Assembly: GCA_023897205.1 (NCBI GenBank)
Contig: JAHWDD010000003.1
Coordinates: 6,513,665 to 6,577,664, forward strand
Source of the DNA: Exophiala sp. HKRS030
Lineage: Eukaryota; Ascomycota; Eurotiomycetes; Chaetothyriales; Herpotrichiellaceae
Length of the DNA stretch: 64,000 bases
Direction of reading: 5' to 3'
Shown: piece after piece, positions 23,415 to 34,277 of the stretch
Position numbering within the stretch: position 1 is the stretch's first letter
Layout: each line of letters begins with the position of its first letter
Notes under the pieces: generated by a model
Seen by the model: the letters and a program-made list of their open reading frames with translations, nothing else
The model's database searches: none
What the model was told of the DNA's origin: nothing
Position numbers and translations under genes: made by a program

Positions 23415-25106
23415 CTAATATATCGCCACGCCGGTCGTCCACCATCTGTCCCCCTCATACCATCCAAGCGTCTTTGAGCCTTCTTGGTACCATGCCCACC
23501 ATCCCTCGTCCTTGCCTCCAGGTCCAAATCCAAGTCCCCGAAGAAAACTGATTGGGACGGGTTCGAACAACCACAAACCACATCTCGCAAAGTCATCGGC
23601 TAGGAGGGGTCCGGTGAAGAAGAGGTAGACCATGACATATAGCAGGTTCCCTACTTCTCTGACTGCCAGAGGCACTCTTTCTGCGTGAGGAACATACTTG
23701 TAAACAGCCTTTACGGACAGTGACTGTAGGTAGATCCCAATTCCCTGACTGAGGAAGAACAATAGCGGCCCCGAGAAGGGTCGTGACGGGATGATTGAAA
23801 ACGTTGTGTAGCTGCCAGCAGCATGTATCGATCCTGACAAGCCAAAGGCAACCAAGAGCTGGATCATTCGGGCTGTGTTACCACGTTTATCAATGCCCGT
23901 TCCTTCTATGACGAAGCGGGCAGGTTCGGAGATGCCAAATCTAAACATTTGGTGCCAAAATTTACCCCAAAATCCCGCCAGCCCTGTATGCAACACTGAA
24001 GTTGTGAGCGGGTACCAAAAAGGGGCGTACATCCAAGGTTCCAGAAGAGGAGACTTTGTCAAATGTGAAACGTCCACTAGAGAAGGTAGGATGAATGCGA
24101 AGAACAAGGGACTCAGACTGAAGATCAGAGTAAGTGCACTGATAACTCCGGATATCGACATGAACAGTCGCACAAGGCGCGTAGCAATAGGCATCGTTTC
24201 GTTGACTGCGGATAGCCACGGCCATAGGGTCGGCGAGTCGAGGGATACTACTCCCAGGAAATACGGATCAGTGATCATTGTTGTTTTCAGAAGATCAAGC
24301 AAAAGGTAGCCAACAACAAAATCCCGAATAGCCTGGCCTCGCAGAGCTTGCAGAGTCTTCTTGGGCACTGCTGTGGTTTTGCTTCGTCTGTCGCATTTGG
24401 AGTGCCGCGCTGAAGAATCACGGGGTACAGGACCATCAATACCTCCCAGCGTTGGGATACGATGTCCCCAATTGGGTCCTCGAAAGCTGGTCACGAGGTC
24501 CGCCACCCAGTCGACAGCATGAAGTACGCCTTTGCCGTGAGGGAATCCTTGCCATACTAAATCATAGGGTCGTGTTGCAGGTTGAGTAGAACCAGGAAAT
24601 GTAACCTGCTTCACGTTGGTAGAAGTGTAGATGCCCGGCACTCGGCGCTTCCTCAAGTCTACTTCTGCCGTGCCGTCTGCAGAAGTTGGAGTTCTAGAAC
24701 CACCGTTGGGCTGAGAATGCCCGTTCTCTAGTCTTGGTGATCGAGTTTCCAGCCGTCGAAAGCTCTGTGCGGGATCATTGAAGAGGAGTAAAGCTGCTGC
24801 CATGATAATGCCCCATTGATTAATCAAGCCGATGCCGTAGCCACCGGCCAACCATATTGTCCGACGGTGAGTGAAGAGATAGAGGCTGTGTGTCAAAGTC
24901 AGGAGGAATGCTATGAGCCTGACGAACACTGCTTGCTTTCGAGGTAGTCGGGGAGCAATGAGCAGTGCAAGAAGAAGGTATGCTGATGGTAAGGCATCCC
25001 ATGGGTAGAGGAATGGCGTGAATTCTTTTGAACCAATTGCTGCATTATATCGTCGTTGTCGTTCTGCCAGTGTTTGACGGTAGAGAGAAATATAGTTAGA
25101 AACCAT
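23415..25106 (-). CDS. Membrane-bound O-acyltransferase, wax-synthase-like
   Basis: A single exon of 563 residues with several hydrophobic helices, starting near LPSAYLLLALLIAPRLP. The C-terminal half has the MBOAT/wax-synthase hallmarks FWGKFWHQMFRFGISEPA and, in a later helix, AFGLSGSIHAAGSYTTF with the conserved active-site-type histidine. In fungi this branch (PF13813 type) often acetylates terpenoid or meroterpenoid intermediates, or makes wax and sterol esters, in the endoplasmic reticulum. A polar loop at residues 120-230 carries basic patches. No polyketide or terpene backbone enzyme is nearby, so its substrate is open. It is divergent from the AlkB-like gene, with 468 bp between starts. 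Confidence 0.85.
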   Translation of the reverse strand: MVSNYISLYRQTLAERQRRYNAAIGSKEFTPFLYPWDALPSAYLLLALLIAPRLPRKQAVFVRLIAFLLTLTHSLYLFTHRRTIWLAGGYGIGLINQWGIIMAAALLLFNDPAQSFRRLETRSPRLENGHSQPNGGSRTPTSADGTAEVDLRKRRVPGIYTSTNVKQVTFPGSTQPATRPYDLVWQGFPHGKGVLHAVDWVADLVTSFRGPNWGHRIPTLGGIDGPVPRDSSARHSKCDRRSKTTAVPKKTLQALRGQAIRDFVVGYLLLDLLKTTMITDPYFLGVVSLDSPTLWPWLSAVNETMPIATRLVRLFMSISGVISALTLIFSLSPLFFAFILPSLVDVSHLTKSPLLEPWMYAPFWYPLTTSVLHTGLAGFWGKFWHQMFRFGISEPARFVIEGTGIDKRGNTARMIQLLVAFGLSGSIHAAGSYTTFSIIPSRPFSGPLLFFLSQGIGIYLQSLSVKAVYKYVPHAERVPLAVREVGNLLYVMVYLFFTGPLLADDFARCGLWLFEPVPISFLRGLGFGPGGKDEGWWAWYQEGSKTLGWYEGDRWWTTGVAIY

Positions 25107-25574
25107 CGCTCAAGTCACGCATCAAGCACCAACTGCAAGAAGGAACAAATGGTCCAGGTATAGGACATAGAACACAGGACTTGGTGGGTGACACAAGTCA
25201 TGACGTGGAACGAAAGAGGCGAGAGAAGAAGGAGAATGCTGCTGTTATAGTCGATGCTTGCCAATATCGGTCTGTGATACTCATTTTCGGTCGAATTCGC
25301 AATGACAAAATTGCAGCAATATATCAAAATAGGCCTAATATAATACTTTGGTTCGAAGATACAGGCAAGAAATATTGTTGAGATGCCCTGTATACCTACA
25401 GTATGAAATTGGATCGAGGTCGCATTCCCGGCACCAACCAATCACAAAGACGTGAAGAATAGTGTATCCGACTTTCTTCCTGCGCGCGAACGAAGCATTC
25501 CCTGATACAAACTTCCAACATCGACCTCTCACTGCTTGAGTTCCTAGTCGGTCGCTGATAATACACCCCTGGTT
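25107..25574. promoter_or_regulatory. Divergent promoter of MBOAT and AlkB-like genes
   Basis: This 468-bp interval holds both start regions of two oppositely read genes. It is AT-rich around 25230-25340. No defined site is claimed. Confidence 0.5.
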
Positions 25575-26276
25575 ATGACTGTACCTTTGGTAGGTGATCT
25601 TCCGCCTTCATGCTACTACATACCTAGTTTCATCAATTCCGCCGAGGAAGAGCAACTCATCAGAGACGTTCGAAGGGTTCCCGAGTCGCGATGGACCATT
25701 CTGACCCATAGAAGATTGTTGTCCCTTCCTTCGACGCTCACCGGCCCTGCTCGTGACACGCTCCTCGATGCACCAATGCCATCTTACCTCGAATTCATCG
25801 TTGTTCGACTACAAGAGACTGGATATTTCAAGGACTCTACACACCAGCGGCCTAATCATGTCCTGGTCAATGAATACAAGCCTGGCGAGGGTATCATGCC
25901 GCACGAAGATGGGCCCGCTTACGCCCCCATCACTGCCACTGTGAGCTTGGGCAGTCACACTGTTCTTGAGATCTACAAGAAGAATGAGATGGGAGAGCGG
26001 GAAGCAAGACCAGCGTGGCGAATCCTGCAAGAACCGCGCAGTCTGCTTGTCACAAGAGGCGATATGTACGCCCAGACACTACATGGGATTTCCGAAATTG
26101 TAGTCGATGAAACCGTGACTCCTGACCAGATTGCGAACTGGGAACTGGTCGAGGAGAAGGATGCTTACCGGTCTGGCAACGCGGAAAGAAGAACAAGAAT
26201 CAGCCTCACACTTCGAGACGTTACCAAGGTCGCAAAGCTCGGAGGAGCCATGAAGTTCATGTCTAAACAAGTTTGA
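25575..26276 (+). CDS. AlkB-like 2OG-Fe(II) dioxygenase, ALKBH6 type
   Basis: A single exon of 233 residues. The iron ligands are visible as HxD in GIMPHEDGPAY and the distal histidine in DMYAQTLHGISE. The 2-oxoglutarate-binding arginines are in ERRTRISLTLRDV. The phrase NHVLVNEYKPGEGIMPHEDG and the following SLGSHTVLEIY are characteristic of the ALKBH6 branch. AlkB enzymes oxidatively demethylate nucleic acids or proteins; ALKBH6 itself is linked to nucleic-acid alkylation tolerance but its substrate is not well settled. No targeting signal is seen. The length fits the family. It lies divergent from the MBOAT gene and convergent with the TRI12-type pump. Confidence 0.93.
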   Translation: MTVPLVGDLPPSCYYIPSFINSAEEEQLIRDVRRVPESRWTILTHRRLLSLPSTLTGPARDTLLDAPMPSYLEFIVVRLQETGYFKDSTHQRPNHVLVNEYKPGEGIMPHEDGPAYAPITATVSLGSHTVLEIYKKNEMGEREARPAWRILQEPRSLLVTRGDMYAQTLHGISEIVVDETVTPDQIANWELVEEKDAYRSGNAERRTRISLTLRDVTKVAKLGGAMKFMSKQV

Positions 26277-27387
26277 TAGGACGGATTGTGCCCTTGTTTT
26301 CAAACTCGGCATCGACCCAAGGATTGGACCAATACCAAATGCTTCTATTTACTTGCCCCAGCCGGCAGGATAAAACAGGATCGTTGAGATTCTTCTCAAC
26401 AGACTACGAGAGAAAATATCCTTCTCGCTGTCATCCAAAACCCAGCCGACCAGGAGGTCCAGATGTGTGTGCTTTGGCGCATCGGTGTACAACTCTTGAG
26501 GTGGTTTTCTCCGTCAAAGAGAATATCTTTCACGGTGGGACAGCTGCAGTCATGTTCGCTTCTGGGAGGATCCTACTTCAAATTCATCAGTCTTCCGAGT
26601 TATGGACCACCCCCACAAACTCAGTCGACCGACTCGCCTTCTCCATTGCCGTTTCGAACCTCTTTGGCCGTTTGGCTTCTAGCTGGGCACGGGGCAACGA
26701 CGCCCTCTAGCTACACAGAGGCATTCGGCATATTACGATGTTTGCAGAGAGAATGAGATCGGGATATTAGTGATACCAAGCTTTACGAAGACACACTTCG
26801 CACTTCCTCGGCAAAGGGGGATTCCCCCAGAATGACTGATTGATGAATGTGGGACTTTAAGCACCCTTTCTAGAAGCTATGGCAAACACAATACCCATGC
26901 GCAGCGACCCTCCTATGTGGGAAGTAGTCTAGACCCTCTCCTTTTACCTTTAGGAGTCATTACACAAAGCTGCTGAGCTCTACTAGTCTGAGCAAGCTGC
27001 AGCCTCCTTTTTGTTATGCTCCTTTTTGGTATGCCCGGGCACTCCGGCACACCGCGTCGAGCTTCTAGATACTCAATCTTGTCTCGGTTCCATTGCATCG
27101 GATCCCACAACTGGCATGGCTCAGTACTGGAGGCTTCGTCTTTTTCTTGGGCAGATGCTGCCACCACTACTGTTGAAGAAATCGACCTTGGCCATTCCGG
27201 CACAGTTGTCGCCCAGTCCGTAATATCACTTTGCTAAGCAAATGGCGCGCGATGCTCCGTCTTCTATACGCAAACTGTCATGGGAGGAAGACCCAAACTT
27301 TGCGCAGACTTGTTTAAGACTAACTTTATTCGCGTTGTTTAAGTGTCCTCTAACCTCGTTACTGTTACCAGATCCACGATCCTCCCT
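26277..27387. other. Convergent intergenic interval, 1.1 kb
   Basis: It lies between the 3' ends of the AlkB-like and TRI12-type genes. Several short open frames on both strands lack family motifs or splice support. I see no gene or repeat. Confidence 0.5.
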
Positions 27388-29464
27388 TCATGCAGTTTGC
27401 GTGTTCTGTTGTTCCTGATGATGGTGCTTGGCATGCAAGTCCTCCACTGGCGCATCGACAGCATAGTTCATTGTCTTGCGCATGTCTCCGAGGAACAAAC
27501 AGAGAATGCAAGCGAGGGCACCGAAAGGCGCCGCGATGATATACACGACACGGATGCTGTCGGCAAATGCCTGTTTCAGGGCGACAACACCCGCTGCGAT
27601 GATGGTAGGATTCACTCCAGGGATCTTGCCTAGTGCAGCTGTATCGCCACCGGCGAGCGCACCAATGAATGCCTTCAGACTGCTTTCGGGTAATCCTGCT
27701 CCTAGCGCAGCCTTGCCGATGTCTTTCGGCAGGTTCGTGTCGAGTCTCGTATTCAGGGCGGCGGAGTATATGGCCGTGAACATTGTGGCGGCGACGGCTC
27801 GTGAAGACGTCACCACGGCAGTCGCGGTGGCGATCAGGCTGTGCGGTGTGCTCAGTTGCACACCTGTGACGATGAGGATCAGAGGTGCGCCAAAGCCAAA
27901 TCCCGCAAGGGCACAGAAGGCCAGTTGACTGAAGTCATCACCTGGCTGGATCGTGCAGAGGCCGACGATGCCTGCCGTGAAGAACAGGAAGCCGAGGAAT
28001 AAAGGTTCGCGGATCGTTCGAAATCGTGTCGAGCTGTAACCCCAAACCAGCGCGGAGACCAGGCCTGCGACCCAGTATGGCTGGGATCGGGCCACCGTCA
28101 AGAATGGGTCTGTCGTGAAGAGAGAAGAGGACCTGTAAGAATCACATAAAGGATCAGCATGTGTTGCACCAGGGCCTGCTGTCACTGTTTTTGACACCCC
28201 TAGGGATCAAATGACTTGAAGCGAGAATAATGGGAAGGTAGCCTTACATGACAGGGAAGAAGACGATGTAGGAGAAAAGCATGATTCCTTCGACAAAGAT
28301 GAGAGCGACGCAGATGGCAAAAGTGCGGCCCTTGTTCTTGCCTCCTTTGAACAGGTCGTGATGCAAGACCCCAGTTCGGGTACCTTTCCATTCGTACACG
28401 CCGAAAGCGATCATGATGACGATTCCCAAGACCAGGGTGACGAGTGTGCGGGAATTCGTCCAGGAATAGAGACCGCCTCCGAGGTTGAGGCCGGTCAAGA
28501 AGAGGGAAAGGCCGACTGTCAACAACGCGATACCCGGGAGGTCAAGATGTGTCAGTTTTTGCCAGAAGGAAAGATGGTCGAGACGGGTGTGTCGCTTGGG
28601 AGGTCGATAGCCGACGAAGATACAGATTGCGGTGAGGCCCCAGAGGCCCATTTGAATCCACCAGAACTTGCGCCATCCGTCCTCGACGTTGTCCCTCGCT
28701 AGAGCGCCGATGATCAAGGGGCCAGATATGGCACCCAGTGCGGCTGCGATGTTCATACACGCTTGGGCCACTGTGTTTGACGAGTCAGTATGGGTTGCTT
28801 TTTTTCATGGGACGAGGATGTGTATGATAACGTACTAGGTCTCCACTTCCTGGGCAGGATCTCACTGGGTACAGCGTACGCAAGAGGAACAGAGGCAAAT
28901 CCCACACCGATCAACGTCTGCGCGGCGATGAGTCGGTAGATGTCGTTCGACCCCGGGGCAATGGCTGAACCGATGAATGAGATCAAGGAGGAGCCGACGA
29001 GGATGAACTTTCTCGCTTGGAAGGTATCTGAGGCGGCCGAGATGACGGGGCCGAGGACGGCTTGCACCAGAGACAGCGAGTTGGGCACCCAAGTTTGGGT
29101 CTCTGGGTTATCCAGGGCTTTGCCGATGATGGACAGCTAGTGACGGTCAGTAAGAGACGTCACGTTACGAGGAAGAGTCGCCGTGGAGTGTACGTACAAC
29201 TGCCGGAGGTCCCTGGAGAGCAAAGACCTGGACCAAATTGAGCAAGAACATGGCCAAGAGAGCTATGTATGTACGGGCGTGCAATTCCGGCTCCTCGTCG
29301 ACATCGTCGTATGTGAGATTGCCCTCATTTCCGTCAACATCTTCGAGATGCTTCTCGTCCGCTTCCGAGAGGGCGTCGTTCTTTTCATCGTACGATGCCA
29401 CCTTTTGTGTAGGCTGGGTTGGGCTGGAGGTGGCCACGTTATCCGTGGTGGTGTCTGTGGTCAT
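27388..29464 (-). CDS. TRI12-type MFS efflux pump, four exons
   Basis: Exons 29198-29464, 28836-29136, 28248-28770 and 27388-28132 give 611 residues. The layout fits the 14-helix fungal trichothecene/siderophore MFS group: an acidic polar N-terminus, a first helix at YIALLAMFLLNLVQVFALQG, DNPETQTWVPNS, GRKF-like ARKFILVGSS, AAQTLIGVGFASVPLAY followed by PSEILPRKWRP, and ALGAISGPLIIGAL. The last exon carries AFCALAGFGFGAPLILIV. It ends in a histidine/glutamine-rich tail. The 115-nt third intron was chosen because it keeps frame and gives the only helix-compatible join. The protein probably exports a toxic compound or transports a siderophore at the plasma membrane; the substrate is not known. 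Confidence 0.82.
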
Positions 29465-31533
29465 TGCTGTTGTTAAATGTGGTTGTCAAGTGCGCGGAGT
29501 CTTCAAGCGTTTGCCAATGAGATTGTGAACAGTGTGATGACCATCATATCATGAGATAAACACGCGAGATAAGTAGATTGAAAAACGTGGCAGATGTCCA
29601 GGACTTTGTAGACTGATCATAAACACCAACTTGTCCGACGTTGCCGCGAGTTGCGGTGGGGAAATAGTACAAACTCGTTGTCGGAGACCCCGGTGGACTG
29701 GGCCGTATTGTAGTGTATGGGGACCCTCCAACTGACTTTAGTCGGGTCTACAGCACAGGACGACTGTGTGCGAGTAGCACGGAGTAGTCTGGGAAAGAAT
29801 GGGTGGCCACTGAAGCTAACAACCTAACTAACTTGGACCTGGGTAAGGAAGTAGGGTAAAAGGCCAAAGATTGATCCGCGGGGTTTTCTGGGGTCTAGTT
29901 TGTGTGTCGGTGCACGAAACGGGACGCCTTGAAGGATCTTTGTGGGACCTTTTTGTCACCCAGAATCTGAGGATATCATTGCGCACTACCGTACTCTGAG
30001 GCGGGGGGTAATTTGAGTATAGAATCGTTGCACATGCTAAAGTCGGTCTGGCCAGTTTGGTCAGTCTGGTCAGAATTGAGGTGGCGACCGTAACACAGAG
30101 AGATGTTGAGGATTTGGTCTCAATTCGCTGCAGAGTATGATATACGAGTACGGATTGGACGTCTAGCTATTCGGTGGGTCTTGATTCCGGGGAAGACGGG
30201 GAACTCTTCGAAGGAGAGTATGAGGAAACCAGTCCACAAAGGGCCAGAGTGTATCCGTACATAAGCTAGACTTGATAGAGTAGCTAGTAGGAGCATTTAC
30301 AGCAAGACATAAAGGATCTACTCGGTATGCACTCCGTACTCTGTGCCCCATGTGGTGTGGGATGTACCGTTATCAGTCATTGTGGGAACTTTTCTCCACC
30401 ACTTCGACGATTTCTCCCCGCAAAAAACATCTGATTCATTTGCGGGATCGAATCACGAGGTCTGTGGTTTATCTGCACTGTACGAGAATCATTTGGTCCG
30501 GATTCCGAGATTATGACATCTCGGAACCCTTGCAGGGGTACGGAGTAAGGTAAACCTCTCGAGTAGACTTTGAGCCATATTTTGATTGTTCCCAAAAACC
30601 AGTTTGCGGGGAAACAATATCTGATCTTGATTAGATTGGTTAACACGTATCATTCTTTTATATTGTATGTACCAGTTCGAGTCAAAGTTACGTACGCGAC
30701 GAAACGATAGTGATCGATGCGCCGCCACAGAGTGATATTCAACTCGTCAATTTGAACATCACGGCCCTTTCACTCCGAGACACTTCACCAATGTACAAGT
30801 CAGGGCGGTCCATGTACCCTACATATATTTACTCCAGTGAACTTTTACTCAACAAAGTACGCCTTGATGGCCACTATTAAAGACTCACCACGTCGAACCG
30901 CCACTTTGGCCCAATGGTTCGGAGGGGGGCTTATTCTTGGAAACCAGCTTAGTGGATTAAACTGGGAGTCAGCAGGTTTCCATGATCACTGGATAAACAT
31001 CCCTTGACCAAGGTATGAGGGGATGGCAGCGATCATAGTCGGAATAAGTAAAAGAGAAGCACCAGGTCTGGGCTTCAACTCTCCAAACTTTTTGTTCTTT
31101 TTTGCAGATTTTCAGGCAATTATTGGGAGGTGAAGAAGTGATGAGACTATCTGGGCAATACTCTCTGTACTCGAACGCGTGAAAGGGATGGTGAGGCTGA
31201 AACCGCAAGGCTGATGATGACAAAGATGGGCGGTGAGGTTAACCGGTCTTGGGGGAATTATTCTGCCGGTTATTTTGGGTTGTGTACTGTACGGAGTACA
31301 TAGTAATTATTAGACTGCAGTCTGTACCATCGAATGTGAATCGGCCGCAGTTTCGAAGTGAGAAGACACACATTCACCTCCACATACTCCGTACTTGACT
31401 TGTCAACGGGAAACTATTTCGTGCAATGATTCTGCGCTGGACCTTCGCATTTCTAGACTTATGACCCCACGGCGGTTGACGTAACATTACCGCAGGCTCA
31501 TGGCTGGGCCATCGTGGTTAGGGGACCTCGACA
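29465..31533. promoter_or_regulatory. Long divergent intergenic interval, 2.1 kb, with repeated palindromes
   Basis: It separates the starts of the TRI12-type pump and the APSES-fold gene. No gene is supported. It carries three exact copies of the nonamer TACGGAGTA or its complement at 30539-30547, 31290-31298 and 31385-31393, plus looser copies near 29775, 29990 and 30333. It probably holds both promoters and their regulatory sites. Confidence 0.55.
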
Positions 31534-33864
31534 ATGCCTCCGTTCCACGCGTTCCAATATGAGTGGTCAGATGACGATAGTGATGTGAATATTGAAGACT
31601 TCAAACAGGTTCCGAAGTCGCAGAAATGGACACATCAGAGGGATATCTCAACGGATGTCAAGGTTGTCGGTGATGATTTTGATTCGAGACCAAGTACGAC
31701 TCATCACTCCCCCCAACACCGAGTTCGACGAGGACATGAACGCGAACGATCTCTACCTTCTAACCCAGCCATAAACCTCTCCGATGACGCGAGCAGAGAG
31801 CCTTCGCCCGAGGGCCACGCAGTAGAGATCGAGAACGACCGAAAATGGCAGCAAAACTGTCGTGGTGTTACCAACAAAGACGAATGGCTTGAACTCAGTG
31901 AGAGTGATCGCAACGCTACCCAGCAGATATATGAAAATGAGTCAATTGAGCTTCCTCCTCCTGGAGGTACAACGCTGGTACAAGAGTCTCAAGCGTTGAC
32001 AAGAGGATCGTCCCTTGTGGTCGAACAAGCGCAAGATGCTGTTGTCTCATCTCCGAGCCCCACTGATCAGAGCCCGCAGCGCTCTTCACCTCCGACTCAC
32101 ACCAGTCAAAGCCCGCAACGCTCTACTAAGTTGCGACATGCGATATCACAAAGTGCTAGAGCTCGAGACCCGCGGGATACCACCGGCTCATCTCGTCCTG
32201 CAAGAAAACACCAAGCGAAGGAAAGGAAAAACGAGTCATCTGATATGGTCGAATCGGGTGGATCAGTGTCCCATGTCTATCCAACTGAGCGCTCAGGCGT
32301 CTTCGTCTATGAGGTGAACATCAACGGAATTCTGGTCATGCGCAACCAGAGCGACTCATGGGTGAATGCGAGTTCAATGCTCAGGGCTATCGGAGTCAAG
32401 GACGGACAAATGAGACGCAAGATCGTGATGAACGCTGGTGGTCCGCAACGAATCACCAATGGCGGTCATTGGTTCTATCAGGGTAGATGGGTTCCTCTTG
32501 CGACAGCCCGTGGCTTGGCGACCAAGTATGATGTAAAAGACGTTCTGGCACCTTTGCTGGATCTCCTAGAGGCACAACCACCAAGCAGTCGAGAAGCCAG
32601 ACAGCCTAATAGTGAACGTGCTGTTACTGTACCCCAAAAGTCCATGACTACAGAATCCGATAACGGTGAGCTCAAGAACGATACGTACAAAAATGCTCAG
32701 AACTACGGCAGACTTGCTACCTGAGACGACTGGGGAAACTCCAGCGACAGCGAAGACGACGGGCCAGAAACGGGACACGTTCCTACGAGACCATCGGTCA
32801 CGTCCGATTTACCCAATAGCAAAAACGTGTTGGGCGAAAGGCTTGATGGCAACAGAAAGAGGCTTTCCGATACCCAAAGTCTCGACAATACCCAATCCTT
32901 ACCGCCCACAAAACGCGCCAGGATAAACAGCCTCTCTGCATTATCAACAGAACTACCTGGCCAAACCCAAGAACCGCACGTCGCACGCTATGCCCAAAGA
33001 CGTCGTGACAATGAAAAGCAAGCGGCGAATGAGTTACGAGCTCTCCTTCCCCCACAATATCTGAATGATGAAAGCGACATCGATGGCCAATGCAATCCGA
33101 CAACAAAAATTATCCAATCCGCCGTTGCATTCATAGTGGATCTATCACAGCAAGCGATTTCAAAAGGTGATTATGCGTGGATATGTCAACCACGAACGAG
33201 AAAAGGAGAGAACGCTGCAGATTCTGACCCGAAGATCCACGACTACAACAAAGCATCCTCCGAGTCTCTCAACCGAAAGATGATCCAGACATTGCAGCGT
33301 CCAGAGACAAACATCGTGACCGCCTTGGATCAGTATGGCCATAAGACGGCATCTGTATTGAGAAGTCAACATGTGGGTAAGCCTCGAAAATTGACAGATC
33401 AGTATGCAATGAGCAAGACGGCGGTCAAGAATCGTGAACAATGGTATAATCTTGGTGACTTGGAGAGATGGTTCCGTCGTCGCGAGTTGGCCGACAACAG
33501 TGCCATCCATGCCGCCATGGAGAAGATCAAGTATCAGCCTGTATGGGATAGGTTGACAGAAGTCGAAAAGGAGAGGATTCGACATGACGAGAGACAGACG
33601 GTTCTGCAACAACGCTTCGACCAAGGAAAGTCACAATCGTATTTCGTGGCCCAATTGATCGATGTCGGCAAGCAGTGCGGTGTCAGTGACGGTGATATGT
33701 TGAGCTTGGTGCTGTCGAAACAGTCCAAAGCTCGAGAGGCAATCATAGAACTGTTCAATGGCATGGTAGAGGTGGACGAGTCTGGCAAACTTGCACTGGT
33801 CAACACGCCAACGACGAAAACTGGTAGAATGGGGAAAGGGATTGAATATGACTCCAAAGCTTGA
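31534..33864 (+). CDS. APSES/KilA-N-fold protein, two exons
   Basis: Exons 31534-32665 and 32726-33864 give 756 residues. The 60-nt intron starts GTGAGC and ends CTGAG, and it removes the in-frame TGA at 32722-32724; the same frame is open on both sides. Residues about 250-345 read as an APSES-like DNA-binding fold: GVFVYEVNINGILVMRNQSD, SWVNASSMLRAIGV, GGHWFYQGRWVPLATARGLA and YDVKDVLAPLLDLL. The N-terminus is acidic (SDDDSDVNIEDF) and then S/P/Q-rich with twice-repeated SPQRS. The C-terminal half is charged and predicted helical, with no domain I can name. APSES factors control cell cycle and development; here the domain lies in the middle, not at the N-terminus. A true stop instead of the intron remains possible. 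Confidence 0.72.
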
Positions 33865-34277
33865 TCAGGTGGGCATCCCTTTCGAATGAATTTGCAGATC
33901 GTCACTAGTGATGACCGATTTTGGACTGTATGAATACACCTTTCCTTCGAAAAACAGAGGACTTTAGTCGACGTGCGCGAGGCGTTTTGGAGGAAACTAG
34001 GAGTTTCGAGAGAGAGACCTGATAGGAGTTAGCCAAATAGCTTACTTATGTCAGTGTTGAACATCAAGTCAAACCGTTCCGCGCTACATACACTTGCAGA
34101 ACCTGCTCCTCTCCTCTATTGTCGGTGGATTGTCCTTGCCGCCTTTTTGGTAAGCGTGCTAGGCTGACGGCTCTCGCCTGCCTAATAGTCGACTGCGTTG
34201 TCACGGATTTCGATTGAGACTCCTTCCGACTCTCGCTCTTCCAGCAACACTCAACAACCCTTGGTCTGTTACAGTTA
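33865..34277. other. Intergenic interval before the HET pseudogene
   Basis: It is the 3' flank of the APSES-fold gene and the 5' flank of the HET-domain pseudogene. No other feature was seen. Confidence 0.5.
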
